This document shows positions 9,297 to 16,698 of a DNA stretch of 44,400 nt, one piece after another. The DNA comes from a virus. The DNA lies in IMG/VR virus record IMGVR_UViG_3300042887_004374, positions 1 to 44,400 of that record. One strand, written 5' to 3'. Each line of letters starts with the position of its first letter. Position 1 is the first letter of the stretch. Under the pieces are notes generated by a model, which had not been told where the DNA came from, did not search any database, and was given only the letters and a program-made list of their open reading frames with translations. Made by a program: the position numbers and the translations under genes.

Positions 9297-11639
9297 TCAA
9301 GCACCATAAAATGGGCTTGCGAACCATTCACCACCTTCACAGAAGTACCATTTCTGGCCTTGTGGGAATGCAGCTACGGCATCATTTGCAGCATCAAGAT
9401 AGAACATGTGTCCATTGTTTGCTGATTGATCACCACTGGTGTAGCCAGCAGCAACGACTTGTGCAGCAGTAAACTTAGGAGCTTGGAACTTACCTTTTAC
9501 TGTTACTTTATCGTTTTCATCACTACCAAGATCGGCGTTACCATTTACTGTTAGTTTGCCAGCGACAGTAACGTCATCTGGTAGACCGATTGTAATCGTG
9601 CCACTTAGACCAACGCTGGTTGATTCACTGCCATTAACAGTTATTTCACCTGCACTGCCAACAATAAGAACACCTTCTAGTGTATCAAGACGACCATCTA
9701 GCGCATCGTCATCGGCAGCACGTGTTGATGCTTCACTTGATAGCGCAGAAGTAAGACTTCCATCAGCACTTAAACGTGCAGCTGCTTCCGTAGAAACATC
9801 GGCACTTAGCTTAGCTTCTAATGAAGAATCAGCACTTGAACGTGCAGCAACTTCAGTGGAAACGTCAGTACTTAATTTACTTGCTAATGAACTATCGGCA
9901 CTTGAACGAGCAGCTGCTTCTGTTGAAACATCTGCGTCAATCTTTGTAGCTAATGAAGCATCGGCAGTTGAGAAAGCACTTGTTAGTGAGACTTCAGCTG
10001 ATTGTGCGCGAGCAGTTTCAGTTGAAAGTTTACTATCCAGGCTTGTATCGGCTGATTGACGAGCAGCAACTTCGGTGCTGTCGGCAGCAGTTAATGCTGC
10101 ATCAACACTTGTAACGCGTAAGACTTCACTACTGATTGAAGAAGCAAGACTACCTTCGGCAGCTACAGCGCGTGAAGCTTCGGAAGAAATACTTGTACTT
10201 AAACCGGTTGCAAGAGCTGTAATAGCACCATCAACACTACCATCTGCACTTTGGAATGCACTAACAATTTCTGCTAATGAATCAAGAGCAGCTGCGTCAG
10301 TGTTTGATAGAACACTATCAATTCTGCCTGCCAATACAGTTTCTACTGAAGCAGCACGGGCAGCTTCGCTGCTTAGGTCTGCACTTAGAACACCTTCAAC
10401 TGAAGAGGCGCGAACTTCTTCAGATGATAGACGAGTTTCAAGACTTGTATCACCTGATTGACGACCAACAACTTCTGTGCTAAGATCTGCAGTTAATACA
10501 GCTTCAGCTGATTGTGCACGAACAGTTTCAGAACTTAGATCAGCACTGATTGCTGATTCAACTGAATCTGCGCGATCTTCTTCATTTGATAGACGAGTAT
10601 CAAGTGAAGTAAGATCAACAGCTTGCAAGCTGTCAATTGCTTCAATTCTTGCTGATAGTGAATCGTCACCAGAAACACGACTTGAAACTTCTGATGATAC
10701 TGCGGTTGAGAAAGCAGTTGAAACACTTTCATCGCCAGCAACACGTGCTGATTCTTCAGAACTGATTGCACTTGCGCGTGCGACTAGTTCTGTACTTAGA
10801 CCACTTGCTAGTGAATCTTCGGCAGCAAGGGCTCTTGAAGCTTCACTTGAAACTTGACCTGATAATTTACTATCAAGACTTGTGTCAGCTGACGCAAATG
10901 CAGTAGCTAGTGAAATTTCTGCAGAAAGGGCTCTTGAAGCTTCACTTGAAACTTGTGTTGATAATGCAGTTGTTACACTTGCATCAGCAACTGATAGAGC
11001 TGAAGCTAAACTTGAATCGGCACTTGCACGTGCTGATTCTTCACTTGAAAGACGAACAGTTAAGCTTGAATCTGCACTTGCACGAACACTTTCTTCTCCA
11101 CTAACTCTTGTGGAGACACTTGCCATACTACTGGTTAGTTCATTAACTTTTGAAGTTAAATCGCCTATACCTGATACTAGTGCGCCTGCACCATCACCAT
11201 CAAGGAATTCTTGAATGGCGACAACAGTACTTAAAGTACCTGTTAGACCTTCTGCACCAATAAGCGTATCAATTCTGGTATCAACTGCTGTTTCAAGGCT
11301 TGAAACTGCACTAATACGAGCACTTACTTCTGAAGAAATTATTGTGCTGATTGATGTATCGCTACTGGCAAGACTGTTTAATACAGCTTGAACATTACTA
11401 TCACCGGTGGTGGTAACGTTTGCTGCAGAAACTTGTGCTAATGAAGCACTGCCATCTGTGCCAACATGTAGAACTTTACCGGCACCACCTACTTGACCTT
11501 CTAGGTCAAGAACGAGCGTACCGCTAACGCGCATATTAACTGGCTTTTGATCACCGAATACTACCGTGCCGTTTTCCATGATTTTAGCGACTACTGTGCT
11601 AGAACCTGAAATAACTGCAAAACCTTTTTGTTTTGACAT
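9297..11639 (-). CDS. Long repetitive head-fibre / whisker-like structural protein
   Basis: This protein of 780 residues is dominated (about residues 80-650) by imperfect repeats built on SxExxARAxADxSLxxxLSx. Runs such as SLTVRLSSEESARASADSSL recur about every 15-30 residues. Such Ser/Ala/Asp-rich repeats with regular hydrophobic positions are typical of trimeric coiled-coil shafts in phage fibres (known in general; inferred here). The shaft ends with ALDGRLDTLEGV. A beta-rich C-terminus follows, with TVNGNADLGS and a final GQKWYFCEGGEWFASPFYGA. The first about 40 residues (KGFAVISGSSTVVAKIMENG onward) match the start of the downstream 183-residue protein. Because it lies among head genes, not with the tail fibres, I favour a head fibre or fibritin-like whisker. 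It has its own hairpin-containing leader and a strong terminator. Confidence 0.72.
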   Translation of the reverse strand: MSKQKGFAVISGSSTVVAKIMENGTVVFGDQKPVNMRVSGTLVLDLEGQVGGAGKVLHVGTDGSASLAQVSAANVTTTGDSNVQAVLNSLASSDTSISTIISSEVSARISAVSSLETAVDTRIDTLIGAEGLTGTLSTVVAIQEFLDGDGAGALVSGIGDLTSKVNELTSSMASVSTRVSGEESVRASADSSLTVRLSSEESARASADSSLASALSVADASVTTALSTQVSSEASRALSAEISLATAFASADTSLDSKLSGQVSSEASRALAAEDSLASGLSTELVARASAISSEESARVAGDESVSTAFSTAVSSEVSSRVSGDDSLSARIEAIDSLQAVDLTSLDTRLSNEEDRADSVESAISADLSSETVRAQSAEAVLTADLSTEVVGRQSGDTSLETRLSSEEVRASSVEGVLSADLSSEAARAASVETVLAGRIDSVLSNTDAAALDSLAEIVSAFQSADGSVDGAITALATGLSTSISSEASRAVAAEGSLASSISSEVLRVTSVDAALTAADSTEVAARQSADTSLDSKLSTETARAQSAEVSLTSAFSTADASLATKIDADVSTEAAARSSADSSLASKLSTDVSTEVAARSSADSSLEAKLSADVSTEAAARLSADGSLTSALSSEASTRAADDDALDGRLDTLEGVLIVGSAGEITVNGSESTSVGLSGTITIGLPDDVTVAGKLTVNGNADLGSDENDKVTVKGKFQAPKFTAAQVVAAGYTSGDQSANNGHMFYLDAANDAVAAFPQGQKWYFCEGGEWFASPFYGA

Positions 11640-11669
11640 TAAAAAAACTCCTTAAATAAAGAAAACATA

Positions 11670-11691
11670 GATGTTGACATGGGCCAACATC
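11670..11691 (-). promoter_or_regulatory. Leader hairpin upstream of the head-fibre gene
   Basis: GATGTTG-GCCCATGT-CAACATC forms a 7-bp stem with an 8-base loop, 31-52 bases before the ATG at 11639. No U-run follows, so it is not a terminator. It may protect or regulate the transcript (inference). The 272 bases between this gene and the bS21 gene hold only this hairpin, an AT-rich stretch and the larger hairpin at 11827-11889. Confidence 0.35.
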
Positions 11692-11826
11692 ATGTAACAA
11701 TAATTAGTAATAATTTTTATTAAAATCTATGCCATTATATCGTGTGAAACGGCACTTGTGTTTCTAACCATTTTTAATCAAATAATATGCCCAGTGACGC
11801 CTAATAATTGATTAAATAATTATAAA

Positions 11827-11889
11827 AAAAAACCAGATATCAAGTCTGCTTAGATTTATTTTCTAGCAGCTTGAATAATTCTGGTTTTT
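11827..11889 (-). terminator. Long interrupted hairpin, probable terminator after the bS21 gene
   Basis: AAAAACCAG pairs with CTGGTTTTT at the outside, and CAAG-CTGCT pairs with AGCAG-CTTG inside, with small internal loops. On the minus strand the outer arm gives CTGGTTTTTTT, a T-run typical of intrinsic termination. It begins about 22 bases beyond the bS21 stop and would end the long head-assembly operon before the head-fibre unit. Confidence 0.6.
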
Positions 11890-11911
11890 AATAAATATTT
11901 TTTACAGACTA

Positions 11912-12115
11912 TCAATCCTCTTTTGGAGCATTGGCTTTTTCTTTTTCTAACGCTCTTTCTTTTGCGCGTCTTGTTGTATGTTTTATTTGTGAAGGCTTTA
12001 AATAATATTTACGATCATAACAATCTTCAATAATTCTCATCTTTTTTGTTTTCTTTAAAAAACGCTTGATCATCTTTTCCACGTTACCATCAACTTCATC
12101 TAAACTTACTTTCAT
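11912..12115 (-). CDS. rpsU: Ribosomal protein bS21 homologue
   Basis: This small basic protein of 67 residues has the architecture of bacterial bS21 (71 residues in E. coli). Its order is xVExMIKRFLKKTKK, then MRIIEDCYDRKYYLKPS, then a basic tail TTRRAKERALEKEKA. This mirrors the FDVALRRFKRSCEKAG, EVRRREFYEKPTT and basic C-terminal helix of the host protein. bS21 binds the 30S platform near the anti-Shine-Dalgarno end of 16S rRNA. Phage copies are known in several aquatic phage groups and are thought to bias host ribosomes towards phage mRNAs (known; function here inferred). GAGG precedes the ATG. It is the last gene of the head-assembly operon, so it should be made late. The 12-residue acidic-ended tail differs from host versions. 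Confidence 0.87.
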   Translation of the reverse strand: MKVSLDEVDGNVEKMIKRFLKKTKKMRIIEDCYDRKYYLKPSQIKHTTRRAKERALEKEKANAPKED

Positions 12116-12130
12116 TTTTTCCTCGTAATG

Positions 12131-12598
12131 TCAAATGACATTAAATTTCTTTCTACCAAATATTTTACTTATATCAACACCGGGATCGTTTGGCGATACT
12201 CCACCCAATGGGTTTGCTATACTTTCTTGAACATTTGCTGGAGCGGGTTTTGTATCTTTAAATACATCTACTCCACCAACCTTAAAAGACATGGACTTAT
12301 TCATTTCTGAATTTTGTTTCTTAAATTCACTCGTTAGTTCGTCTCTGTCTCTTTTTAATTGTTCCAATAATTCATTGTTTTGTGGCACTTTTGTCTGCCT
12401 AGATTGTAATTGAACCGGTTGTACATTAGTTTGTGCTGATTTATTTGATGCTTCCGTGATCATCGGAAGGGCACCTTTCATTACTTCTTTTATAACTGCA
12501 GATAATAAACCGCTTTCAAGAAGAATTTCTTGCACACTCTCCTCAACACATTCTTTTACAATTGGTTTAATTAGATCTTTTAATTCACTCTTTTTCAT
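12131..12598 (-). CDS. Hypothetical head-cluster protein with a helical N-terminal motif
   Basis: The function of this 155-residue protein is unknown. It begins MKKSELKDLIKPIVKECVEE, an amphipathic helix that recalls, without the exact cleavage spacing, the N-terminal signal of three other proteins in this window. The middle (about 60-75) is Q/N-rich. A predicted coiled coil follows (LLEQLKRDRDELTSEFKKQ, about 80-98), and the C-terminus is P/G-rich, ending GRKKFNVI. The start overlaps the stop of the prohead protease gene by one base (TAATG), so it is translationally coupled. The context argues for a prohead core or internal head component (inference); no catalytic motif is visible. Confidence 0.75.
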   Translation of the reverse strand: MKKSELKDLIKPIVKECVEESVQEILLESGLLSAVIKEVMKGALPMITEASNKSAQTNVQPVQLQSRQTKVPQNNELLEQLKRDRDELTSEFKKQNSEMNKSMSFKVGGVDVFKDTKPAPANVQESIANPLGGVSPNDPGVDISKIFGRKKFNVI

Positions 12599-13200
12599 TA
12601 ATCACCTATTATGTCATTCAAAAGACGATTGATTCTATCAGATTTGTTGAAAATGTTTGGTGTTTTTTTGCTTTCGGAAAGACCCATGAATGCTCCGACC
12701 GTTGAAGGCTCGCTAACGAAATCAAAACAAATAAGCTGGAAATCGTCTTCAACATAAGTTAATCCAGCTTTTTCTTTTACACTTCCAAGACCGCGACTTG
12801 AAATGCCCAACTTAACTCCACTCTCAACAAGCGATTTAAGAATTTGGCCTGATGGGGTTGTTAATATTTTAACCTTACCCATTACGTCTTTGCCATTCCA
12901 CCAAATATCTGTAACAATATGAGAAGCGTTCTTTAAATTGATTACAGACTCGTCTGGATGATCAAGCTCTCCAAGTGCACGATTTTCTGCAACGAGCTTC
13001 TTATAGTTTTCTACTTCGCGACGAAGGATGTTTTCAGGGTATACCCGTCCGTTACCATTCTTGGCATCAGCTCTTTGCATGACACCGGTAAGCATCATGC
13101 CACCACTTTTAACAAATGATTTTTCTGCTTCTGTTAATAAGTCTTGACAAACACCACCTTCGCAGAGTTCAAAATACTCTCTCAATAAAAACTTATTCAT
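12598..13200 (-). CDS. 21: Prohead core protease, T4 gp21-like
   Basis: This is the maturation protease that digests scaffold and trims capsid and internal proteins before DNA packaging; 200 residues. The sequence gives LTGVMQRADAKNGNGRVYP (about 38-55), the conserved start of the fold. GELDHP at 78-82 carries the likely catalytic His81. DIWWNG and GKVKILTTPSGQ follow. GISSRGLGSVKEK (132-144) carries the likely nucleophile Ser134 or Ser135. DDFQLICFDFVSEPSTVGAF contains the aspartates expected near the active site. All blocks match T4 gp21 closely. A possible self-cleavage site LTE|A lies at residues 22-25. Its start overlaps the upstream gene by ATGA. It stands immediately downstream of two proteins that carry candidate cleavage signals. 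Confidence 0.95.
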   Translation of the reverse strand: MNKFLLREYFELCEGGVCQDLLTEAEKSFVKSGGMMLTGVMQRADAKNGNGRVYPENILRREVENYKKLVAENRALGELDHPDESVINLKNASHIVTDIWWNGKDVMGKVKILTTPSGQILKSLVESGVKLGISSRGLGSVKEKAGLTYVEDDFQLICFDFVSEPSTVGAFMGLSESKKTPNIFNKSDRINRLLNDIIGD

Positions 13201-14231
13201 ATTTTGACTCCGGGTTTTGTATATCTTTTCCAGTTATTATAAAAATTATCGTAAGATTTAGATTCTTGCTGTAGCTGTGATTCAAGATTATCTAAATCTT
13301 GTGGATTTCGGATTGCAGGATCATTTGTGTGTAATAGTTTGTTATATAATCTTGTACTTATTGCTAATCTTCCTTGTTTAAACAAAGTGGTTATTACATA
13401 TTCTACTATATTTTGAGGTATTCTGCCACTAAAATATTTTTTAGTAGTAATAATTAAACTATTTATATACCAAGGTTCAAGTCCGACCTGCTGATAAGAA
13501 GGCATTTTTTCTCTTTCTTCTTTTATATCTTTTGTAATTGGACCAATTGTTGAATTTTGTAAAACTCGCTTTGTACCTACAAGGTGTTTTAAAACCGTAT
13601 TAATATTGTTTAAAGTTTCTTTTTTTTGTGATGTATTTAACGACTTGAAACGTTGATCGTTGATAAAATCTCTTTCTACCTCTTGTCTCAACAGAGAAAA
13701 AGACTCGTCTATTGTTGAACGTAAAAGATCTCCATAATCTTGAACTACGCCTATTCTTTCGGGCGCAGGCAATTGTTTTGGTAAATTACCCGGTGGCAAG
13801 TCTCCAGAAGATTTAACGTCTTGCGGTGCTGAGTCAGTTGGCTGTCCTGTGCCTAATTGTTTTGGTTGATTAACTGAATAACTTGAACCAAATGGTGCGT
13901 CTTTATAATCAGCAGGTTGCTCTGCATCAGAATCAGATGTTTGCATACCCTGAGATGCGTTGCGCCGCACCAGACCAACACCAGGTTCTATTTCTGGTTC
14001 TGGTTGTATTGGTTGTTTTTGCGGAACTTTATATCTCGCAAATGCACGACCAACACCTTGAGAGGCGTTTGGTTTTGGCTTGCCAGACATAAAATCTGTG
14101 GCCTTGTTATAAAGTCCCTTACCAATACCCTTTAAGGCACTTAAAAGCTTTTCATCAATCTCTTCTTCGTTGACGAGATTGGCAAATTCTTCTTTTATAA
14201 TTTGTTTTAACTGTTGTTTGGTAAGGGACAT
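13197..14231 (-). CDS. Candidate internal head protein with capsid-targeting-like N-terminus
   Basis: I do not recognise a family for this 344-residue protein. It starts MSLTKQQLKQIIKEEFANL, with L8, I11-I12 and E14-E15 at the same positions as in two other proteins of the window. IKE|E fits the (L/I)-x-E rule of T4 prohead protease sites. Residues about 45-165 are low complexity and P/Q/G/S-rich, with a repeated NASQG element. Residues 165-344 are mostly helical, with DLLRSTIDESFSLLRQEVER and an aromatic LEPWYINSLIITTKKYF segment. The gene lies between portal and protease, where T4 has the prohead core genes 67 and 68. I infer a scaffold-core or ejected internal protein. The ATG is 5 bases after the upstream stop. 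Confidence 0.72.
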   Translation of the reverse strand: MSLTKQQLKQIIKEEFANLVNEEEIDEKLLSALKGIGKGLYNKATDFMSGKPKPNASQGVGRAFARYKVPQKQPIQPEPEIEPGVGLVRRNASQGMQTSDSDAEQPADYKDAPFGSSYSVNQPKQLGTGQPTDSAPQDVKSSGDLPPGNLPKQLPAPERIGVVQDYGDLLRSTIDESFSLLRQEVERDFINDQRFKSLNTSQKKETLNNINTVLKHLVGTKRVLQNSTIGPITKDIKEEREKMPSYQQVGLEPWYINSLIITTKKYFSGRIPQNIVEYVITTLFKQGRLAISTRLYNKLLHTNDPAIRNPQDLDNLESQLQQESKSYDNFYNNWKRYTKPGVKI

Positions 14232-14236
14232 TTATA

Positions 14237-14791
14237 TCACTCTTGCTCGTCTTCTTTCATAGCACGTGCTGGTCTTATAGGTGCTGGTTTACGAGGATCA
14301 CCAGCTACGAATCCTTCTGGCCCTTGACCTGCTGGAAGTGGTTGTGATTTTTTACCACCGTGAAATAATGCAGATCTTGCAGTCTTTAGTTGTTGCAGCA
14401 CCATCGGAAGATCTAATCCTGCTTCTTTAGCTGGCATGTTTAAAGCTTTCATCTTTAGTATCAAAGTATTTAAAGATTCAACCGCGCCTGTTACTTGCTT
14501 GAGAGCAGTTTTAATAACTGCTTCAACATCACTTCCGGTTTTGACCGTTTCAGCAGCAAGTTTTGCGTCTTGTCTAGCTTTTTCAGCTTCTTCATCGGCT
14601 TTTTTGCTTGCTTCTTTAGCTGCACTTATTGCGCCGCCAACTCCAGAAGCTGCTGTTTTTGCAACACCACTAATACCGGTGCCTAATGATTTAAAAAAAT
14701 CTCCAACACCTTCATCAACTTCGCCAGTTTCCTGCATTGATTGTAATTCTTCTTGTATTATTTTTTGTAACTTTTCTTTTGTGATTTTCAT
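14237..14791 (-). CDS. Candidate internal head protein with capsid-targeting-like N-terminus, Ala/Lys-rich
   Basis: This 184-residue protein begins MKITKEKLQKIIQEELQSM, with IQE|E in the same register as its neighbours. A Gly-rich patch (about 30-55) and an Ala/Lys/Glu helix (KEASKKADEEAEKARQDAKL, about 60-80) follow. Then comes a leucine-rich helical segment near 95-145, and the protein ends P/K-rich and basic-acidic. The sequence is helical and simple, with no enzyme motif. It resembles the general type of T4 internal and core proteins rather than a specific family. The start codon overlaps the stop of the upstream 42-codon ORF by ATGA. With the next gene it forms a pair just before the prohead protease. 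Confidence 0.74.
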   Translation of the reverse strand: MKITKEKLQKIIQEELQSMQETGEVDEGVGDFFKSLGTGISGVAKTAASGVGGAISAAKEASKKADEEAEKARQDAKLAAETVKTGSDVEAVIKTALKQVTGAVESLNTLILKMKALNMPAKEAGLDLPMVLQQLKTARSALFHGGKKSQPLPAGQGPEGFVAGDPRKPAPIRPARAMKEDEQE

Positions 14792-14916
14792 TTTGTAGAT
14801 TCCTTTAAAGATAGAAGTGCGGGCATTACCCGCACGATATGGCTACCTTTACAGCAGCGCCTCGAATTAGTTTGCGGAAGAAACCACTTGCGAATATTGC
14901 GATCTATTAATTTCAT
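14788..14916 (-). CDS. Possible 42-codon small gene, frame uncertain
   Basis: The ATG at 14916 has GAGGTG 6-8 bases upstream. A TATTTAT promoter-like motif ends 26 bases upstream, the same spacing as at three other genes. Its stop overlaps the next start by ATGA. The predicted product starts MKLIDRNIRKWF and then becomes Cys/Arg-rich and less protein-like. In the +1 frame after the TGGTTTCTT stretch the DNA reads FFRKLIRGAAVKVAISCG and stops at TAA, which looks more like a real C-terminus. So either the gene has an indel or frameshift near 14881, or only the first dozen residues matter. A 7-bp hairpin at 14817-14835 lies inside it. Transcription start and SD are well supported, the product less so. 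Confidence 0.45.
   Translation of the reverse strand: MKLIDRNIRKWFLPQTNSRRCCKGSHIVRVMPALLSLKESTK
14817..14835 (-). promoter_or_regulatory. GC-rich hairpin 26 bases before the 184-residue head gene
   Basis: GTGCGGG-TAATG-CCCGCAC is a perfect 7-bp GC-rich stem with a 5-base loop. No T-run follows. It lies just past the alternative-frame TAA stop of the small ORF, so it may stabilise or regulate the mRNA in front of the internal-head-protein genes (inference). Confidence 0.4.
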
Positions 14917-14934
14917 ATATACACCTCGTACTTT

Positions 14935-14942
14935 ATAAATAT
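14935..14942 (-). promoter_or_regulatory. Candidate late promoter before the small ORF at 14916
   Basis: The minus strand reads ATATTTATAAAG, a one-base variant of CTATTTATAAA. Its 5' base lies 26 bases before the ATG at 14916, identical spacing to the motifs before genes starting at 32835, 40839 and 42870. Confidence 0.45.
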
Positions 14943-14949
14943 TCTCTAA

Positions 14950-15261
14950 TTAGCGTTTGTTCTTTAAATTTAACATAATTCCTTCATCGTTGAAGCTTTT
15001 ATCTAAAATATAACTGCACAAAGAAGAAATTAAAGAGAAAACAAACATACCAATATAAAAATTCGGGAATAAACAAACATCAGAATACCAAAACAACACA
15101 AACATCAGATAACCAACATGGAATCCAGTACACATGCTGCAACTGAATAATTCCCCGAGGAAGCCAGCTTTTGGTCTAAACCAATTAAGTATACTGGCGT
15201 AACACAATATCTGCGTTAAGCCAGCACAACTTAATATAAAAATTAACAGTTTATCCATCAC
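14950..15261 (-). CDS. Small integral membrane protein with a CxxCxGFHVG motif
   Basis: This 103-residue protein has three likely membrane helices. The first is near residues 5-25 (LLIFILSCAGLTQILCYASI). The second follows the motif (VGYLMFVLFWY, about 49-60). The third is near 68-88 (FYIGMFVFSLISSLCSYIL). Between the first and second is SCSMCTGFHVG, close to the CxxCxGFWVG signature of the DUF1360-type membrane proteins seen in phages and bacteria (recognised from memory, not searched). The role is unknown; the two cysteines could bind metal or form a disulphide. It overlaps the upstream gene by ATGA, so it is co-translated with head-assembly genes, which is odd for a membrane protein. It could anchor prohead assembly at the host membrane, where T4 proheads are built (speculation). 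Confidence 0.75.
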   Translation of the reverse strand: MMDKLLIFILSCAGLTQILCYASILNWFRPKAGFLGELFSCSMCTGFHVGYLMFVLFWYSDVCLFPNFYIGMFVFSLISSLCSYILDKSFNDEGIMLNLKNKR

Positions 15262-15839
15262 ATACCATAAGCATAACGACGAACCTGATGAATTGGAACT
15301 GAGCCTTTTTCTGGCGCAGCGGCAACATTGCCGAGTTCTGTGCTGTCTTTTTCATCTGGTTCTGTAACTCTATCAGTATAGATATCGTCAACTGCTTTCT
15401 GATAAATGAATGATGGTTTCTCTTGTTCAATCCATTTTGAAATAATCATTAACAGTAACTCATCAATTGGTATTTCTTGCGGAGAGCTTAGAATTTTACA
15501 TTCTAATGAACCATAAACATTACTACCAGCAATACTATCCGGCATTATGATTCCTTTTTTAACAAGGTATTTCATTAGCCGATCTTGTGTTTGATAAATG
15601 TGATCGTCAAAATTCTCTTTTGAAAAAGCAATTAATTTCTTTTTTTCTGGCATTATAACAATATCAATATCGGGGTGGTCTGAAATGATAAAATCTCCAG
15701 CAAGAGTTGTTCTTACTTTTAATTTAATTGTAAAAATTTGTTTTGGCTTTTCTTTTTCTTGGGGTGCATTAAAATCTTCACCACCAGCTTGATCTGGCTG
15801 CGGATCTTCATCTACAATCTTGACATTGATATCAGCCAT
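15258..15839 (-). CDS. Conserved-looking hypothetical protein between portal and protease
   Basis: This 193-residue protein has no function I recognise. It has an acidic start (VDEDPQPDQAGGEDFNAP) and a predicted beta-rich middle (FTIKLKVRTTLAGDFIISDH, then IDIVIMPEKKKLIAFS). A helical section LMKYLVKKGIIMPD follows. The C-terminal segment ISKWIEQEKPSFIYQ is followed by a flexible tail ending VRRYAYGM. No signal peptide, membrane helix or catalytic motif is visible. It overlaps the upstream gene by 8 bases and the downstream membrane-protein gene by ATGA, so the three are translated as a unit. Its place suggests a virion or assembly protein (inference). Confidence 0.75.
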   Translation of the reverse strand: MADINVKIVDEDPQPDQAGGEDFNAPQEKEKPKQIFTIKLKVRTTLAGDFIISDHPDIDIVIMPEKKKLIAFSKENFDDHIYQTQDRLMKYLVKKGIIMPDSIAGSNVYGSLECKILSSPQEIPIDELLLMIISKWIEQEKPSFIYQKAVDDIYTDRVTEPDEKDSTELGNVAAAPEKGSVPIHQVRRYAYGM

Positions 15840-16698
15840 CTTTATTTGTTTCCTCTGAGTTTATTTCTTTGACGAGGCTTTGTATCTTTAATATTTCTTG
15901 AACCATTTGCTGATCAATGTTTCTTTTGTTGTATCCTTCTATTTTTTTCAGAACAACATTTGTTTTTTCATTTAAGAACTTGTTTTCAACTATTTGTTTT
16001 GTTTTTAATGAATGATTTAGAGATACTTTTATTCTTTCTATTTCTTCATTTAAGAATAGTTTAAATTCAATACCACTGTCTGCAAAACTCATAACATATT
16101 TTGTCAGTAATTCTTTTTGTTCAGATAATAAAGAGTCGGTATATTGTTCATTAAATTTCTTAACGAATACCTTGTAAGTTAAGGCGTCAAGAGTTTGTAG
16201 TTTTTCCATTTCAGCATTTTCTGGGGAGGAGATCATTTTTGCGAGAACGGTACTTTCTAATAAGACTTTTTCTTTAAGAGTAACAGTGTTGTTAAAGATT
16301 TGAGAAATGGTAGCCAAATTTTTGTAATCAGGAACAAATGTATTGAAAATTTTACCATTTGAAAATTTATTTAAAATATTAATTAACTTTGTTTGTTCGT
16401 TAAAAATCTTATTTTTATCCAAAAGTTCATATTGATACTTGGCTTCATTTAATAATTTATCTGCAAGATTTTGTGGCATCTCGTATGATTCGTTTATTGC
16501 TTTATAAAGTTCTAATTCTTTTTTTAACGTTAAATTTTTTGAGAAGAATGACTTACAGACATTAACAAGAAATTTTTTATTCTGTTCATTTTTTTCTAAT
16601 AATGAATTTGTTATTTCACGAAGAATCACTTCATACAGAAAAGCCGTGTTTCTTTTCTTGTTATGTTTATTTTTCATCACTTTGTTTCCTTGTTGCAT
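15832..16698 (-). CDS. Hypothetical helical protein encoded next to the portal
   Basis: This lysine-rich, almost entirely helical protein has up to 288 residues and unknown function. Recognisable blocks are KKRNTAFLYEVILREITNSL near the start, a middle rich in Asn/Lys helices, and a C-terminal helix ending LVKEINSEETNKDG. Two starts are possible. The first is the ATG at 16698, with GGAG 7 bases upstream, overlapping the portal gene by 32 bases. The second is the ATG at 16677, with AGGAA upstream, giving 281 residues and an overlap of 11 bases. Because RNTAFLYE looks like the beginning of the conserved part, either start gives the full domain. The context suggests an assembly factor or core protein linked to the portal (inference). 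Confidence 0.74.
   Translation of the reverse strand: MQQGNKVMKNKHNKKRNTAFLYEVILREITNSLLEKNEQNKKFLVNVCKSFFSKNLTLKKELELYKAINESYEMPQNLADKLLNEAKYQYELLDKNKIFNEQTKLINILNKFSNGKIFNTFVPDYKNLATISQIFNNTVTLKEKVLLESTVLAKMISSPENAEMEKLQTLDALTYKVFVKKFNEQYTDSLLSEQKELLTKYVMSFADSGIEFKLFLNEEIERIKVSLNHSLKTKQIVENKFLNEKTNVVLKKIEGYNKRNIDQQMVQEILKIQSLVKEINSEETNKDG

Noticed and set aside
9720-11100. CRISPR-like array in the repeated DNA
   Set aside because: The repeats are imperfect, in frame and encode a continuous protein; there are no constant repeats with unique spacers and no cas genes.
9556-11214. Several long plus-strand open frames opposite the repetitive head-fibre gene
   Set aside because: They are antisense shadows of a Ser/Ala/Asp-rich repeat protein. 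They are equally repetitive, have no SD, and their composition mirrors the minus-strand codons.
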